64,000 bases of DNA from Methanoplanus sp. FWC-SCC4 (lineage in GTDB: Archaea; Halobacteriota; Methanomicrobia; Methanomicrobiales; Methanomicrobiaceae), in contig NZ_CP043875.1 in the NCBI RefSeq assembly GCF_032878975.1, positions 1,790,370 to 1,854,369 of the forward strand, in the 5' to 3' direction. This document shows positions 25,792 through 34,843 of this stretch, in pieces. The translations under genes were made by a program, and so were the position numbers. The notes beneath the pieces were generated by a model. That model made no database searches. It was not told where the DNA came from and was given only the letters and a program-made list of their open reading frames with translations. Position 1 is the first letter of the stretch. Each line of letters starts with the position of its first letter.

Positions 25792-27066
25792 TCACTTCTT
25801 CCCATTCGTGATCTTTTTCTTAAGAGCTTCAGAACCTTTCTTTACGTAGCCCTTCCTCCATGCGATTACAAGAACCAGACCGGCAATGATGATGACAATT
25901 ATCTCAAATACAGGGATCTGTGAGAAACCTCCCCCAATGCCGCCCATCATACCACCTCTGGACGCTTTATAAACTCCAGGAGAATCTGATGAAGGAGAAT
26001 CCTGAGAAATGCCTGCCCCTGAATTTACTGATACCTGATACTCTTTTTCATAGTTATTTCCCTTCTCATCCCTGTATGAGATAATTACAGGAATATCTCC
26101 GGAATTTTTAATCCCGGATATCTGATATGTAACATCAAAACTTGAGAAATCATCAGGCTCAAGGGAACCAATCACATACATCTTGTAAGGGTCAACAGCA
26201 ACTGCCGGAGAACCGACAGTAACAACTATTGACTTTGCATCCTCAAGTCCGGCATTGGTAATGTCACCGGACAGCGTGTAGTAGCTCCCGGACATTGAGG
26301 ATTTCACATTGTTTAAAAGAGGATCAGCACCGGTTTTGTCATCCCCATATGTTATGGGAATTGAAACTGACGATGTATGCTTATTTATTCCATTTCTCCA
26401 CGAAGCATCAAATTCTATGAATTCTGCATCCGCAGGGGTGATATCAAATGTTATCTCCCTCGATTCATCCGGTCCGAGAGTTCCTATAAAATAGCTTGTC
26501 TGGGCAGAGGTGATTCCTTCCCCTTCAGCCGATATTTCAACTCCGTTCACTGCATTTTCTCTCGGATTTCCAACCAGAAGAGTAATTTCATCCTCATTCC
26601 CCTCCTGCCATGTACCGGGAGAGTCAGTTACAGAAATCGAAAGTCCTGTGCTCTCAATCTTTACAGGTATATTATATGAAAAACTGCTTGATCCTGTGTA
26701 ATCAAGGTAAAACCTCGGGTAATATATCCCGTCCGGAGCATCGGCATCCACAGTAAATGAAAACTGCATCTCATTACCCGCACCAATCGGAGTGAGAGTA
26801 TCATAGGCATCATCATTTGCAATCTTTAAATCCTTTGAGTATAATTCCGCACGGTTTACTGAAACAGCTTCAGAACCTGTATTCTCCACTGTAACCGTAA
26901 TTACTCCTGTATCACCCTGTACGAAAACACCGGGATCAAGTTCGACATTCTTAACAGCAATCTGAGTGTATGCATCATCTGAAGGGGCATCTGCTGATAC
27001 AATCCCACAGAATGATACCAAAAACATGAATACCAGTATTCCTGTGATTATTTTTTTTCCGGTCAT
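25792..27066 (-). CDS. COG1361-type membrane-anchored surface protein of the ABC export operon
   Basis: This 424-residue protein has a signal peptide (MTGKKIITGILVFMFLVSFCGIVSA). It then has three CARDB/NPCBM-like beta-sandwich repeats, each with a VENTGSEA, VGNPRENA or ITNAGLEDA motif and SGxLxPDES-like turns. A Ser/Gly-rich linker leads to a C-terminal membrane helix (PVFEIIVIIIAGLVLVIAW) and a basic cytoplasmic tail. COG1361 proteins regularly precede MacB-like ABC pairs in archaea, where they may be an accessory for lipoprotein or peptide export. GGTGA six bases before ATG 27066 fixes the start. Confidence 0.85.
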   Translation of the reverse strand: MTGKKIITGILVFMFLVSFCGIVSADAPSDDAYTQIAVKNVELDPGVFVQGDTGVITVTVENTGSEAVSVNRAELYSKDLKIANDDAYDTLTPIGAGNEMQFSFTVDADAPDGIYYPRFYLDYTGSSSFSYNIPVKIESTGLSISVTDSPGTWQEGNEDEITLLVGNPRENAVNGVEISAEGEGITSAQTSYFIGTLGPDESREITFDITPADAEFIEFDASWRNGINKHTSSVSIPITYGDDKTGADPLLNNVKSSMSGSYYTLSGDITNAGLEDAKSIVVTVGSPAVAVDPYKMYVIGSLEPDDFSSFDVTYQISGIKNSGDIPVIISYRDEKGNNYEKEYQVSVNSGAGISQDSPSSDSPGVYKASRGGMMGGIGGGFSQIPVFEIIVIIIAGLVLVIAWRKGYVKKGSEALKKKITNGKK

Positions 27067-27135
27067 TAATTTCACCACATTTTAATTTTTGCCACTGACG
27101 AAATATTCCAGAAATCCGAATATAACGCCAAAATA

Positions 27136-27156
27136 CCAATATATCCAGCATATTGG
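27136..27156. promoter_or_regulatory. 7-bp inverted repeat in the ABC operon leader
   Basis: CCAATAT (27136-27142) and ATATTGG (27150-27156) are perfect inverted repeats with a 7-base gap, lying within the predicted leader of the export operon, about 70 bases before its ATG. Confidence 0.35.
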
Positions 27157-27184
27157 CTTACATATCTCCCAAATATCGGGACAG

Positions 27185-27204
27185 TGTAAAACAAATTTAA
27201 CATA
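27185..27204. promoter_or_regulatory. Putative operator shared with the HTH/DUF2178 operon (copy 2)
   Basis: TGTaAAACAAATTTAACATA matches the element at 23184-23203 in 19 of 20 bases. On the minus strand it sits just downstream of TTTTATAACAT (27206-27216), the likely TATA box of the export operon. The predicted transcription start near 27186 therefore lies inside the element. Binding there would block transcription. Confidence 0.5.
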
Positions 27205-27517
27205 ATGTTATAAAAATGATACTAATTGTATAGGTTCAATCACTTGAAGTAAAAGTATGCCTTACAAATATTACGTTCTAAAAAACAAAAGGGTGCGATA
27301 ATCTCTGAGGGATAACAACAGATATGTCAGTAAAAATGTTTAACGTCAAAAATATCTGATTTTTATTTTTAGTTTATCTTTTCCGGACGCTATTGAACCT
27401 TCAAAAGATAATATATCCGGCAACAACCGGTAAACCCCCACAAAAGTATCATCAATTCTTCAGACAGGATGGCTATCGGGGCAATATTTATTTATCCGGA
27501 AAAAAACAGGGGCGGAT
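27205..27517. other. Intergenic region upstream of the ABC operon
   Basis: It contains the ABC operon TATA box at its left end. I see no supportable gene: both strands lack a credible start with a ribosome-binding site followed by an open frame. Confidence 0.45.
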
Positions 27518-28114
27518 CTATTCTTCAGAAAGAAGATCAACCGCACCGTCAATCATTGAGCGTGAAGCCTTGATTTTGGTTCGTGCAGAAGAATAATCCT
27601 TGTCGCTGCACGAAGACTCGGCCTCGCTGTAAAGCCGCTCCGCCCTTTGTGCACGGCTTTTTGCCTTTTCCACATTTTTACCGTCTTCTTCGAGAAAATC
27701 TATCTCCTCTTTCAGAGCCAGAAGATCTCCAAGAACATCTTCAAGTTCGCTTCTGATCTCCTGCTCCTTCTCCTCATCAATCGCACGCCTTTCAAGGCTT
27801 TTTTCCTTCAGTGCCTCCCCTGCCTCTCTCTGTGCCTCAATTATCTCCATAATCTCATTCTGTGCCTCAGAAACCTTCTCTGCAAGAAGTGCGGCAAAAG
27901 CAGTCCTGTTCTCACGGGATTCCTCATAACCCCTGTATCCTTCAAAGGCGCCTCCGACAGCAGCACCGCCAATAGCTCCCCCGATGGCATCTGTTATGCT
28001 CCCTTCCTCACGACCTAAAATTCCGCCGAGGACACCCCCGATGCCTCCGCCGGCAAGTGCTCCCATAAGCCCCCTTGAGACCTCCTTTTTCTCCCTTTTA
28101 ACAGTGTAAATCAC
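27518..28114 (-). CDS. Glycine-zipper and coiled-coil protein, function unknown
   Basis: This 198-residue protein has two parts. Residues about 15-60 are rich in Gly and Ala (GALAGGGIGGVLGGILG and IGGAIGGAAVGGAFEG), the glycine-zipper type that inserts in or packs on membranes. Residues about 70-195 are highly charged helix, likely coiled coil, with many Glu, Lys and Arg. The gene overlaps the end of the S24e-like gene by 4 bases (ATGA), so the two are translated together. I do not recognise a specific family for the whole protein. Confidence 0.75.
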   Translation of the reverse strand: MIYTVKREKKEVSRGLMGALAGGGIGGVLGGILGREEGSITDAIGGAIGGAAVGGAFEGYRGYEESRENRTAFAALLAEKVSEAQNEIMEIIEAQREAGEALKEKSLERRAIDEEKEQEIRSELEDVLGDLLALKEEIDFLEEDGKNVEKAKSRAQRAERLYSEAESSCSDKDYSSARTKIKASRSMIDGAVDLLSEE

Positions 28115-28368
28115 CTTTCATACTTCTTCAGGGTTTTAACATCCTCATAAATCCTTGCTCTCCCGTTCGCCATTTTTTTGCCCCTGACGGTTCTCAGTTT
28201 CTCAAGAAACACAAGTTCAGGTGAAGAGCCGTAGCAGACGGAGATTTCATTTAAGATGTCCTTTCGTGACGGTATCGAACCTTCAAAAGAGAGACAGAAT
28301 TCAATCTCCTTTCTCTTAATATCCTCATCCTCTTCATATTTTTTAAACTCAATATCAATCGCACCCAA
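28111..28368 (-). CDS. rps24e: Ribosomal protein S24e-like protein
   Basis: This 85-residue protein matches the S24e pattern: a first strand (IDIEFKKYEED), RKEIEFCLSFEGSIPSRKDI, SPELVFLEKLRTVRGKK and NGRARIYED. It stops about 12-15 residues earlier than most archaeal S24e, losing the basic tail. Archaeal rps24e is normally beside rps27ae and translation genes. Here it lies between a glycine-zipper gene and a membrane protein, so it may be a relocated gene or a second copy. Whether a canonical rps24e exists elsewhere decides this. Confidence 0.7.
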   Translation of the reverse strand: MGAIDIEFKKYEEDEDIKRKEIEFCLSFEGSIPSRKDILNEISVCYGSSPELVFLEKLRTVRGKKMANGRARIYEDVKTLKKYER

Positions 28369-28494
28369 TTTTAAACACCCGGCCTGAATACAGTATTAAA
28401 AACAGCAGTCCTCTGATTTATTCATTCTGTTCCGGTCACCTGAATAACAGCATCGTGATCCACAAAGTCCCCCTGGATTATCCAAATGGAAAAT

Positions 28495-28517
28495 ATTACC
28501 GGTAATTACGGTAATTA
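28495..28517. repeat. Short TAATTACCG direct repeat/palindrome
   Basis: Directly after the stop of the following membrane-protein gene (minus strand), TAATTACCG occurs twice and then degenerates. GGTAATTACC is also palindromic, so the element can act as a protein site or a small hairpin. Confidence 0.4.
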
Positions 28518-29372
28518 CCAGTAAATACCATCTCCTGTAATCAAAACACCCTTAACCGGACAGGGAGTGCCATTGTATGAACCCTTAAACTCATGCCTTA
28601 TCCTCTCATGGTATGAATTTGACTGCCATCCAAGCACCCAGCGCTGATTTATTCCCTCAAATTCAGTGGAGATACTCAGGATATTCTCATCGCCGGAATC
28701 ATAGGAGAGGATAAACGGCACTTCAACAGCATAAGAGGAAGTTCCCCCGCTTATATAGTAATCCTCATACATGAAACCTTCAGGCTCGCTGAAAGTCTCA
28801 AGAATTCTGTACGGCATAAAAAGGGGCTCTTTACCGGCGGGATCTTTTGTGTCAATGCGGGGGCTGATCCCGCTTTGATAGAAGTGAATCTCCATAGGAA
28901 CAGACACAGGCGTCTCCTCTGAATATCTGTCAGAATAGATATGTGTCGGTTCTGGCAGTTCTGATACATTTTGTTCCGGCGTAATCATGATCGGTTCGAT
29001 TCTGTTTTTATATACAGGAATAATCCTCGCTGCGGAGATATTCATCATGGGAACACCGTCTTTGTACTCAATCTTCACAGAGATATTGTCTCTGTCAAAA
29101 TTACGGAAACCGACCATAGAAATATCCAGCACGGTTTCATTTCTCCCCGAAACGGAATTATAATAAGAAGGAACGGGAATCAAAAGAACAGGATTTAAAA
29201 CAGGTTCTGAAGTTGAAATCGACAGACTGTATCTGTATACAGAATCTGAATTGTCATGAACAGTTGTAATAAAAAATCCGATAATGGATACAGTCGCAAT
29301 TACCGCAACCAGGGCACCAATTATTAAAAGAGTAATGATCTTAACGGTTATTTTTAGAATATTCCCCATCAT
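28515..29372 (-). CDS. Membrane-anchored protein of unknown function
   Basis: This 285-residue protein has one N-terminal membrane helix (about 9-35: KIITLLIIGALVAVIATVSIIGFF) and a beta-rich outer domain of about 245 residues with many Tyr, Pro and Asn. I do not recognise the family. The longer frame to 29387 is less likely: a TATA box TTTATATAAA at 29391-29400 predicts a transcription start at about 29370, that is a leaderless message starting at the ATG at 29372. The topology suggests an extracytoplasmic domain, with no lipobox and no catalytic motif visible. Confidence 0.7.
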   Translation of the reverse strand: MMGNILKITVKIITLLIIGALVAVIATVSIIGFFITTVHDNSDSVYRYSLSISTSEPVLNPVLLIPVPSYYNSVSGRNETVLDISMVGFRNFDRDNISVKIEYKDGVPMMNISAARIIPVYKNRIEPIMITPEQNVSELPEPTHIYSDRYSEETPVSVPMEIHFYQSGISPRIDTKDPAGKEPLFMPYRILETFSEPEGFMYEDYYISGGTSSYAVEVPFILSYDSGDENILSISTEFEGINQRWVLGWQSNSYHERIRHEFKGSYNGTPCPVKGVLITGDGIYW

Positions 29373-29405
29373 CAGAGATGTCCGCACAGATTTATATAAA
29401 CATAT

Positions 29406-29984
29406 TTATTTTCCTTTCCGGGATACCTTTCCAAACCCTCTCAAATGAGTTTTTGTCTCGCTGTCAAACATAGGCCCCCCGGCACTCCTGACATCCTCAA
29501 TTGTGTAAAAGGCTTTAGGGTTAAATCTGTTTACAATCTTTAAAACCCTCGATATATCCTTTCTTTTAACGACAGTGTAAATTATACTGACTTCCCCGAA
29601 CTGTCCGTGTGCATCTGCAACAGTCGTCCTAAATCCCGACTCCTTTAGGTAATCAATAAGATTCTGGCCACTTCTGGTTGTAATGACTCTTATCACCGAG
29701 ATGCCGATAGCCATCTTCTCTTCAATTATAATCCCTGCAAAATTACCAAATGCAAACCCGAGTGCATATGCCAGAAAAGCAAGAGGCATTGCATCGTCTT
29801 TTAAGACCTGGCTTATTGCAACAAGCCATATGCTAATCTCAAAAAAACCTACAAGCGGGGCAAGATACTTCATACCGCGTGATATGAAGATAATCCTGAG
29901 CGTACCAAAGGATACATCCGCAACCCTTGCAAAAAAGATCAGGGCCGGGAAAAGAATATACCCTGTGATAAACGGATCAGTCAG
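29406..29984 (-). CDS. UPF0316/DUF2179 membrane protein, probably with a CTG start
   Basis: The family has three N-terminal helices followed by a cytoplasmic DUF2179 domain. The first ATG is at 29873, but that start would cut off the family's first helix. The frame stays open upstream to CTG 29984 and encodes FITGYILFPALIFFARVADV and SFGTLRIIFISRG, which fit the UPF0316 N-terminus closely. No ATG, GTG or TTG occurs in frame in that stretch. A GGGGTG ribosome-binding site lies about 10 bases before the CTG. The resulting protein has 192 residues. The DUF2179 part includes VITTRSGQNLIDYLKESGFR. Function is unknown. Confidence 0.72.
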   Translation of the reverse strand: MTDPFITGYILFPALIFFARVADVSFGTLRIIFISRGMKYLAPLVGFFEISIWLVAISQVLKDDAMPLAFLAYALGFAFGNFAGIIIEEKMAIGISVIRVITTRSGQNLIDYLKESGFRTTVADAHGQFGEVSIIYTVVKRKDISRVLKIVNRFNPKAFYTIEDVRSAGGPMFDSETKTHLRGFGKVSRKGK

Positions 29985-30147
29985 TCAAAACACCCCCAGA
30001 TAAATATTATGCCGGTTTTTACCATTACACTCATATAACATCAAAATAGTTGCGATCAAAATAATCCAAAACGAAAAATCAGACAAAACAAATATATGCT
30101 TTTAAGTCAGCCTGAAAATAGAATCATGAATATATGGGGGAATATAA

Positions 30148-30642
30148 ATGACAAACAAATCTGATTTTACCAAAGATGAGTGGGACGACATCATAACATG
30201 TGCAGGGATGGCAGGACACAGCATCCTCCTCTCCACTAAAGACGGGATATTTGAAACATTAAAGGAAAAAATGGCGATCATCTCCTCATTTGAGAAGGCG
30301 GCCTCCAAATATCCGGACAACGAACTGATAAAATCCGCTATAGGAGACTCTGAGACAGCAGCCGGAAAGGAAGCAGGAATATCAGTTATTGAAAACAACA
30401 GGGAGGCCTACATAGAAGACACCCTCGGACTGTGCAGTGAGGTTGCAGAGATTTTAAAGGCAAAGGCGGATGAAAGGGAGGCTGAAGAGTTTAAAAGATG
30501 GATTGTCTCAATTGCAGAAGATGTAGCACTTGCAATTGCTACGAAAAAGGAAGAAAAGATGATAAGCAAAGATGAAAATCTCACACTAAGAGAGATTGCC
30601 GGCGAACTTGGCATTGAGGGGTACATCCCGCCCGACAGATAA
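30148..30642 (+). CDS. Helical cytosolic protein, function unknown
   Basis: This 164-residue acidic protein is predicted to be all helical with no signal peptide or membrane segment. It begins with FTKDEWDDIITCAGMAGHSILLS. A strong ribosome-binding site (GGGGGAAT, about 4-5 bases upstream) and a TATA box (AAATATATGC, near 30089) support the gene. I do not recognise a family with confidence. It lies upstream of the arginine deiminase genes with a 123-base gap, so a functional link is possible but not shown. Confidence 0.7.
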   Translation: MTNKSDFTKDEWDDIITCAGMAGHSILLSTKDGIFETLKEKMAIISSFEKAASKYPDNELIKSAIGDSETAAGKEAGISVIENNREAYIEDTLGLCSEVAEILKAKADEREAEEFKRWIVSIAEDVALAIATKKEEKMISKDENLTLREIAGELGIEGYIPPDR

Positions 30643-30765
30643 AGGGCACATTTTCAGGATGAAAGCCGCGGCAAAACCAAAAATATTTTGTATTTATCAA
30701 AAAAACGGTATAATCTTCAGAGAAGCATATCCTCACGGATTTTTAAAAAGAGGTAATCATAAAAA

Positions 30766-31821
30766 ATGTCAGTTCAGATAAGCGAAAAAAACGGCAAAAA
30801 AATTACTGAAATTGTGCAGAAACGAAACTTCACAAAGATTCTTGATTTCTCGGCAGAAGAGATCAAAAACCTGATAGCTCTTTCAAAAAAGCTGAAAGCA
30901 GCAAAAAAAGCACGTAAAGAGAAAAAATATTTAAAAGACCGTGAGATCGCACTCATATTTGAAAAGGCATCTACAAGAACAAGGTGTTCCTTTGAAGTCG
31001 CCGCATACGATCAGGGTGCACATGTAACATATCTCGGACCGGAAGGGACACAAATCGGCCATAAAGAGTCTATGAAAGACACTGCAAGAGTTCTCGGACG
31101 ACTCTATGATGCAATAGAATACCGGGGCTTTTCACAGGACAATGTGGAAATACTCGCACAATATGCAGGTGTTCCTGTATATAACGGTTTAACTGACGAA
31201 TTCCACCCGACACAGATACTTGCTGATGTTATGACAATGACAGAAGCCTGCGATAAAAACCCTGAAGAGATCAGTTTCTGCTACCTTGGTGACGGCAGAA
31301 ACAACATGGGAAACTCATTAATGGCAGGTGCCGTCATACTCGGAATGGATGTCAGAATCTGCGGACCAAAGAATCTCTGGCCCAAAGAGGAGCTTGTTTT
31401 AAAGTGCAGGGAGATTGCAGAAAAGTCCGGAGCAAAGCTCACCCTTACAGAAGATCTCAAAACAGGTGTATCAGGCGTTGATTTTGTATATACTGACGTA
31501 TGGGTTTCAATGGGAGAGCCTGAAGATGTCTGGGACAAACGGATAAAGCTTCTTTTGCCATACCAGGTCAACATGGATGTCATAAAAATGACGAATAATC
31601 CCGAGGTTAAGTTCATGCACTGCCTGCCTTCATTTCACAACCGCGACACAAAAACAGGCGAAGAGATTTATGAAAAATTCGGTCTCGAAGCACTTGAGGT
31701 AACAGATGAAGTCTTTGAATCAGACTTTTCAGTGGTTTTTGATCAGGCCGAAAACCGCATGCACACCATTAAAGCAATAATGGTAGCCACACTTGGTGAT
31801 TTAACCATACCGGCAGAATAA
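30766..31821 (+). CDS. arcB: Ornithine carbamoyltransferase
   Basis: This 351-residue enzyme interconverts citrulline plus phosphate and ornithine plus carbamoyl phosphate. The carbamoyl-phosphate motif STRTR is at 69-73, HPTQ near 147-150, and the ornithine-binding HCLP near 285-288. It is longer at the N-terminus than biosynthetic ArgF. The gene is the first of arcB-arcC-arcA, so the catabolic direction (phosphorolysis of citrulline) is likely, although it could also serve arginine synthesis. Only 8 bases separate its stop from arcC. Confidence 0.93.
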   Translation: MSVQISEKNGKKITEIVQKRNFTKILDFSAEEIKNLIALSKKLKAAKKARKEKKYLKDREIALIFEKASTRTRCSFEVAAYDQGAHVTYLGPEGTQIGHKESMKDTARVLGRLYDAIEYRGFSQDNVEILAQYAGVPVYNGLTDEFHPTQILADVMTMTEACDKNPEEISFCYLGDGRNNMGNSLMAGAVILGMDVRICGPKNLWPKEELVLKCREIAEKSGAKLTLTEDLKTGVSGVDFVYTDVWVSMGEPEDVWDKRIKLLLPYQVNMDVIKMTNNPEVKFMHCLPSFHNRDTKTGEEIYEKFGLEALEVTDEVFESDFSVVFDQAENRMHTIKAIMVATLGDLTIPAE

Positions 31822-31829
31822 GGCATAAA

Positions 31830-32747
31830 ATGAGAATTGTTGTGGCGCTGGGGGGAAACGCCCTTATAAAAAGAGGGCAGCCGCTAACAGCAGAAATTCA
31901 AAGGGAGAATATAAGGACAGCCGCTTTAGCCCTTGCACCTGTTGCAGAGAAGCACGAACTTATAATATCGCACGGAAACGGTCCGCAGGTCGGCCTTCTG
32001 GCACTTCAGTCATCATGTTATACGGAAGTTGAATCATACCCTCTTGACGTTCTTGACGCCCAGACAGAGGGGATGATAGGATACATGATAGAGCAGGAGC
32101 TTGGAAACATTCTGCCCGAAAACATTCCTTTTGCCACCGTTTTAACAATGGTCGAAGTTGACTTAAATGACAAAGCCTTCAAAAACCCGACGAAGTTTGT
32201 AGGGCCGGTTTATACTCAAAATGAAACAAAAAAGGCTGAGTTCGAAAAGGGCTGGACTTTTAAAAAAGACGGAAATTTCTGGAGACGGGTGGTTCCGTCA
32301 CCGGAACCAAAACGAATCTTTGAGATAAGGCCGATTAAGTGGCTTCTTGAAAAGGGAACTGTCGTCATATGTGCAGGGGGAGGGGGAATTCCAACCGCAT
32401 TTGAAGAAGGAAACCAAAACATCCTCAGAGGAATCGAGGCGGTAATTGACAAAGACCTTGCAAGTGCCCTCCTCGCATCAGAAACAGGTGCGGATCTTCT
32501 GGTAATGGCAACCGATGTCGACGGAGTCTATCTTGACTGGGGGACGGAAAAGCAGAAATTGATTAAAGACATAACACCCGAAGAACTTAAAAAATTCAGC
32601 TTCCCGGCAGGTTCGATGGGGCCAAAAATAACCGCTGCATCCAATTTTGGAGGACAGAAAGGTAAAAGGGCAGTGATTGGAGCTCTAAGCGACATCGAAA
32701 AAATGGTTGAGGGAACTGCCGGTACAAATGTAAAACTTCAGGATTAG
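31830..32747 (+). CDS. arcC: Carbamate kinase
   Basis: This 305-residue amino-acid-kinase-fold enzyme makes ATP and carbamate from carbamoyl phosphate and ADP. The motifs [14 protein letters not shown] (start), [18 protein letters not shown] and ATDVDGVY are those of carbamate kinase rather than acetylglutamate or UMP kinases. It follows arcB closely and precedes arcA, so the trio can convert arginine to ornithine with ATP gain. Confidence 0.95.
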   Translation: MRIVVALGGNALIKRGQPLTAEIQRENIRTAALALAPVAEKHELIISHGNGPQVGLLALQSSCYTEVESYPLDVLDAQTEGMIGYMIEQELGNILPENIPFATVLTMVEVDLNDKAFKNPTKFVGPVYTQNETKKAEFEKGWTFKKDGNFWRRVVPSPEPKRIFEIRPIKWLLEKGTVVICAGGGGIPTAFEEGNQNILRGIEAVIDKDLASALLASETGADLLVMATDVDGVYLDWGTEKQKLIKDITPEELKKFSFPAGSMGPKITAASNFGGQKGKRAVIGALSDIEKMVEGTAGTNVKLQD

Positions 32748-32775
32748 GATTCTGAAGCTTGGGGGGAAATTAAAT

Positions 32776-34038
32776 ATGAATAAAACAGGTGTTTTTTCAG
32801 AAACCGGAAAGCTAAGAAAAGTTATTGTCCACAGGCCCGACTTAAGTTTAAGGAGACTTACTCCTGCAAACCACAATGAATTTCTTTTTGACGACGTGCT
32901 CTGGGTGGACAGAGCCATAGAAGAGCACAATGCATTTACTGACATAATGCGGGAGCACGGCGTATCCGTATATTATCTCTCTGATCTTTTGTCAGAAACA
33001 TTTTCTGAAAGTCCGAATGCAAAAATAAACCTGATTGATGGTATAATCAGTGAAAAAACAGTAGGGGTATCGCTTTCTGAGAGGATTAAAAATGAAATGT
33101 ATGAAATGGACCCAGAAACTCTCTCCCATCACCTTATTGGCGGGATGACACTCTCTGAAGGACTTTCATCCGAAACTGACTCCATCTTTAGAAGATCTCT
33201 TACCGCCGCAGCAAAAAGACCTGATGATTTCATACTCACACCTCTGCCAAACACCATTTACACAAGGGATTCTTCTTCATGGATTTATAATGGTGTGAAT
33301 TTCAACATGATGTACTGGCCCGGAAGACAGCGTGAGGTTTTAAATTCAGAAATCATCTGTAAAAATCATTCCATGTTTAAAGGAGCGGATTTTGAATACT
33401 GGAATCTGGAAAGCGGCACAGGATGCACTTTTGAGACAGGAAAACATCCTTATTCATCAATAGAGGGGGGGGATCTGATGCCTGTCGGAAAAAAAACATT
33501 GCTGGTCGGACTCAGCCAGAGAACCAAACCTGAAGCCGTTGAATGCCTGGCAAAAAAACTCTTTTTGAATAATGCGGCTGAAAGGGTTATCGTCTGCCAG
33601 ATTGGAAACGACAGATCACATATGCACCTTGACACCGTTTTTACGATGCTTGACAAAGACATCGCAACACTCTACCCTGAAGTATTCAAAAATTCCCTGA
33701 CTTACAGCCTGATACCCTCGGAAAATGATGAGCATTTCAAAGTCAGGGAAGAGGCCTCATTTACAGATGCCATCGAAGATGCCCTTGATATTGACAGGCT
33801 CCATATAATTCCGACAGGAGGAAACAGTTATGAAGCCGAAAGGGAGCAGTGGGATGACGGAAACAATATCCTTGCAATACGCCCGGGAGTTGTGATAGCA
33901 TATGAACGCAACACCTATACAAACAGAAATATGGAATATGCAGGAATTGAAGTGATAACGATAGAAGGCTCGGAACTTGGAAGGGGAAGAGGCGGAAGTC
34001 ACTGCATGACATGCCCGCTTTTAAGGGATGCCAATTAA
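32776..34038 (+). CDS. arcA: Arginine deiminase
   Basis: This 420-residue enzyme hydrolyses arginine to citrulline and ammonia. The active-site Cys is in the C-terminal motif [14 protein letters not shown]. The other catalytic residues are seen in [16 protein letters not shown] and [10 protein letters not shown], with GLSQRT after them. It has the normal length of the family. A GGGGGGAA ribosome-binding site lies about 6 bases upstream. No arginine/ornithine antiporter (ArcD) or ArcR regulator lies next to the cluster, so uptake must use another gene. Confidence 0.94.
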   Translation: MNKTGVFSETGKLRKVIVHRPDLSLRRLTPANHNEFLFDDVLWVDRAIEEHNAFTDIMREHGVSVYYLSDLLSETFSESPNAKINLIDGIISEKTVGVSLSERIKNEMYEMDPETLSHHLIGGMTLSEGLSSETDSIFRRSLTAAAKRPDDFILTPLPNTIYTRDSSSWIYNGVNFNMMYWPGRQREVLNSEIICKNHSMFKGADFEYWNLESGTGCTFETGKHPYSSIEGGDLMPVGKKTLLVGLSQRTKPEAVECLAKKLFLNNAAERVIVCQIGNDRSHMHLDTVFTMLDKDIATLYPEVFKNSLTYSLIPSENDEHFKVREEASFTDAIEDALDIDRLHIIPTGGNSYEAEREQWDDGNNILAIRPGVVIAYERNTYTNRNMEYAGIEVITIEGSELGRGRGGSHCMTCPLLRDAN

Positions 34039-34098
34039 ATAACCAGATAAATTCTTTTAAAATGGGATATCTGCAAAAATTCTTTTTAAAAACCAAAA

Positions 34099-34305
34099 TC
34101 AACAGGCAAAACCCCGAGGATGCCGCACCCTTTTGCAGCACAGACGTTTGATAAGGTATAAATAAAACATACAATATTCACCATAAAAGCCAAACCTAAG
34201 AGGACAATATTCCAAAAAAGCCAATATCAAAACCACACCGCACATAATAACGATAAATACAGGGTATTTCAAAGGCCATACAGGGCACTGCCACCACACA
34301 TTCAT
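34099..34305 (-). CDS. Small Cys-rich membrane protein, function unknown
   Basis: This 68-residue candidate gene has a membrane helix of about 20 residues (YPVFIVIMCGVVLILAFLEY) and a C-terminal part with several Cys and basic residues (RLCCKRVRHPRG). Support comes from AAGGTGA at 34314-34320, eight bases before ATG 34305, and from AT-rich promoter-like DNA further upstream. No family is recognised. It is convergent with arcA. Confidence 0.5.
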   Translation of the reverse strand: MNVWWQCPVWPLKYPVFIVIMCGVVLILAFLEYCPLRFGFYGEYCMFYLYLIKRLCCKRVRHPRGFAC

Positions 34306-34495
34306 TTTGCGCGTCACCTTCGTATTCTCTAAAATATTTATTGGAATAATCCGGAATTTCCAGGATTTTGTATCAAATCATATGTTTATGTCAAGACCCT
34401 GGATCACCTTTATCTCTTACCCTGCAAACCTTGTGTTTATACAAAAAAAGAAGGTATGAGAAACGTTCGGAATTGCAAATGTTGAAATCATTGGT

Positions 34496-34756
34496 ATGCT
34501 CTTTGGAATCTCAGGAGCAATACTTGTAACCAGCCTCAGTTGTGGCATAAGGTGCATGGGATTTTTCCTTGCACTGCTTGGGAATATAACCTGGATATTC
34601 ACGGCAATTACAATCAGTAATGTCTGTATTCTGACACTTTTCTCTGTTTACTTCATTTGTAACATTAAAGGAATCGGAAACAACATTAACCGTGATAAAA
34701 TAATGAATTTCCTTGAAATGAAAAAAATACGGCTGAAATCAATAATTTCAGCATGA
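34496..34756 (+). CDS. Small multi-pass membrane protein, possibly N-terminally broken
   Basis: This 86-residue product has two to three helices with patterns (GFFLALLGNITWIF) like small PnuC/YgjV-like membrane proteins of unknown role. The same frame continues upstream of the ATG through ETFGIANVEIIG to a TGA at 34457-34459, and beyond that stop to an ATG at 34382. The true start may therefore be a non-ATG codon, or a nonsense or frameshift mutation has removed the beginning. No ribosome-binding site precedes ATG 34496. Confidence 0.45.
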   Translation: MLFGISGAILVTSLSCGIRCMGFFLALLGNITWIFTAITISNVCILTLFSVYFICNIKGIGNNINRDKIMNFLEMKKIRLKSIISA

Positions 34757-34843
34757 ATACCTCTTTTAAAAATATTTTTTAATCTGGTTTTAAACGGTTT
34801 AGTTAAAGTGCAGAAAATAATTTTTCAGTATTTTTTATCATAT

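Noticed and set aside
34382-34458. Short frame before the TGA at 34457
   Set aside because: It is in frame with the small membrane protein but has no signals of its own; it is noted only as a possible remnant.
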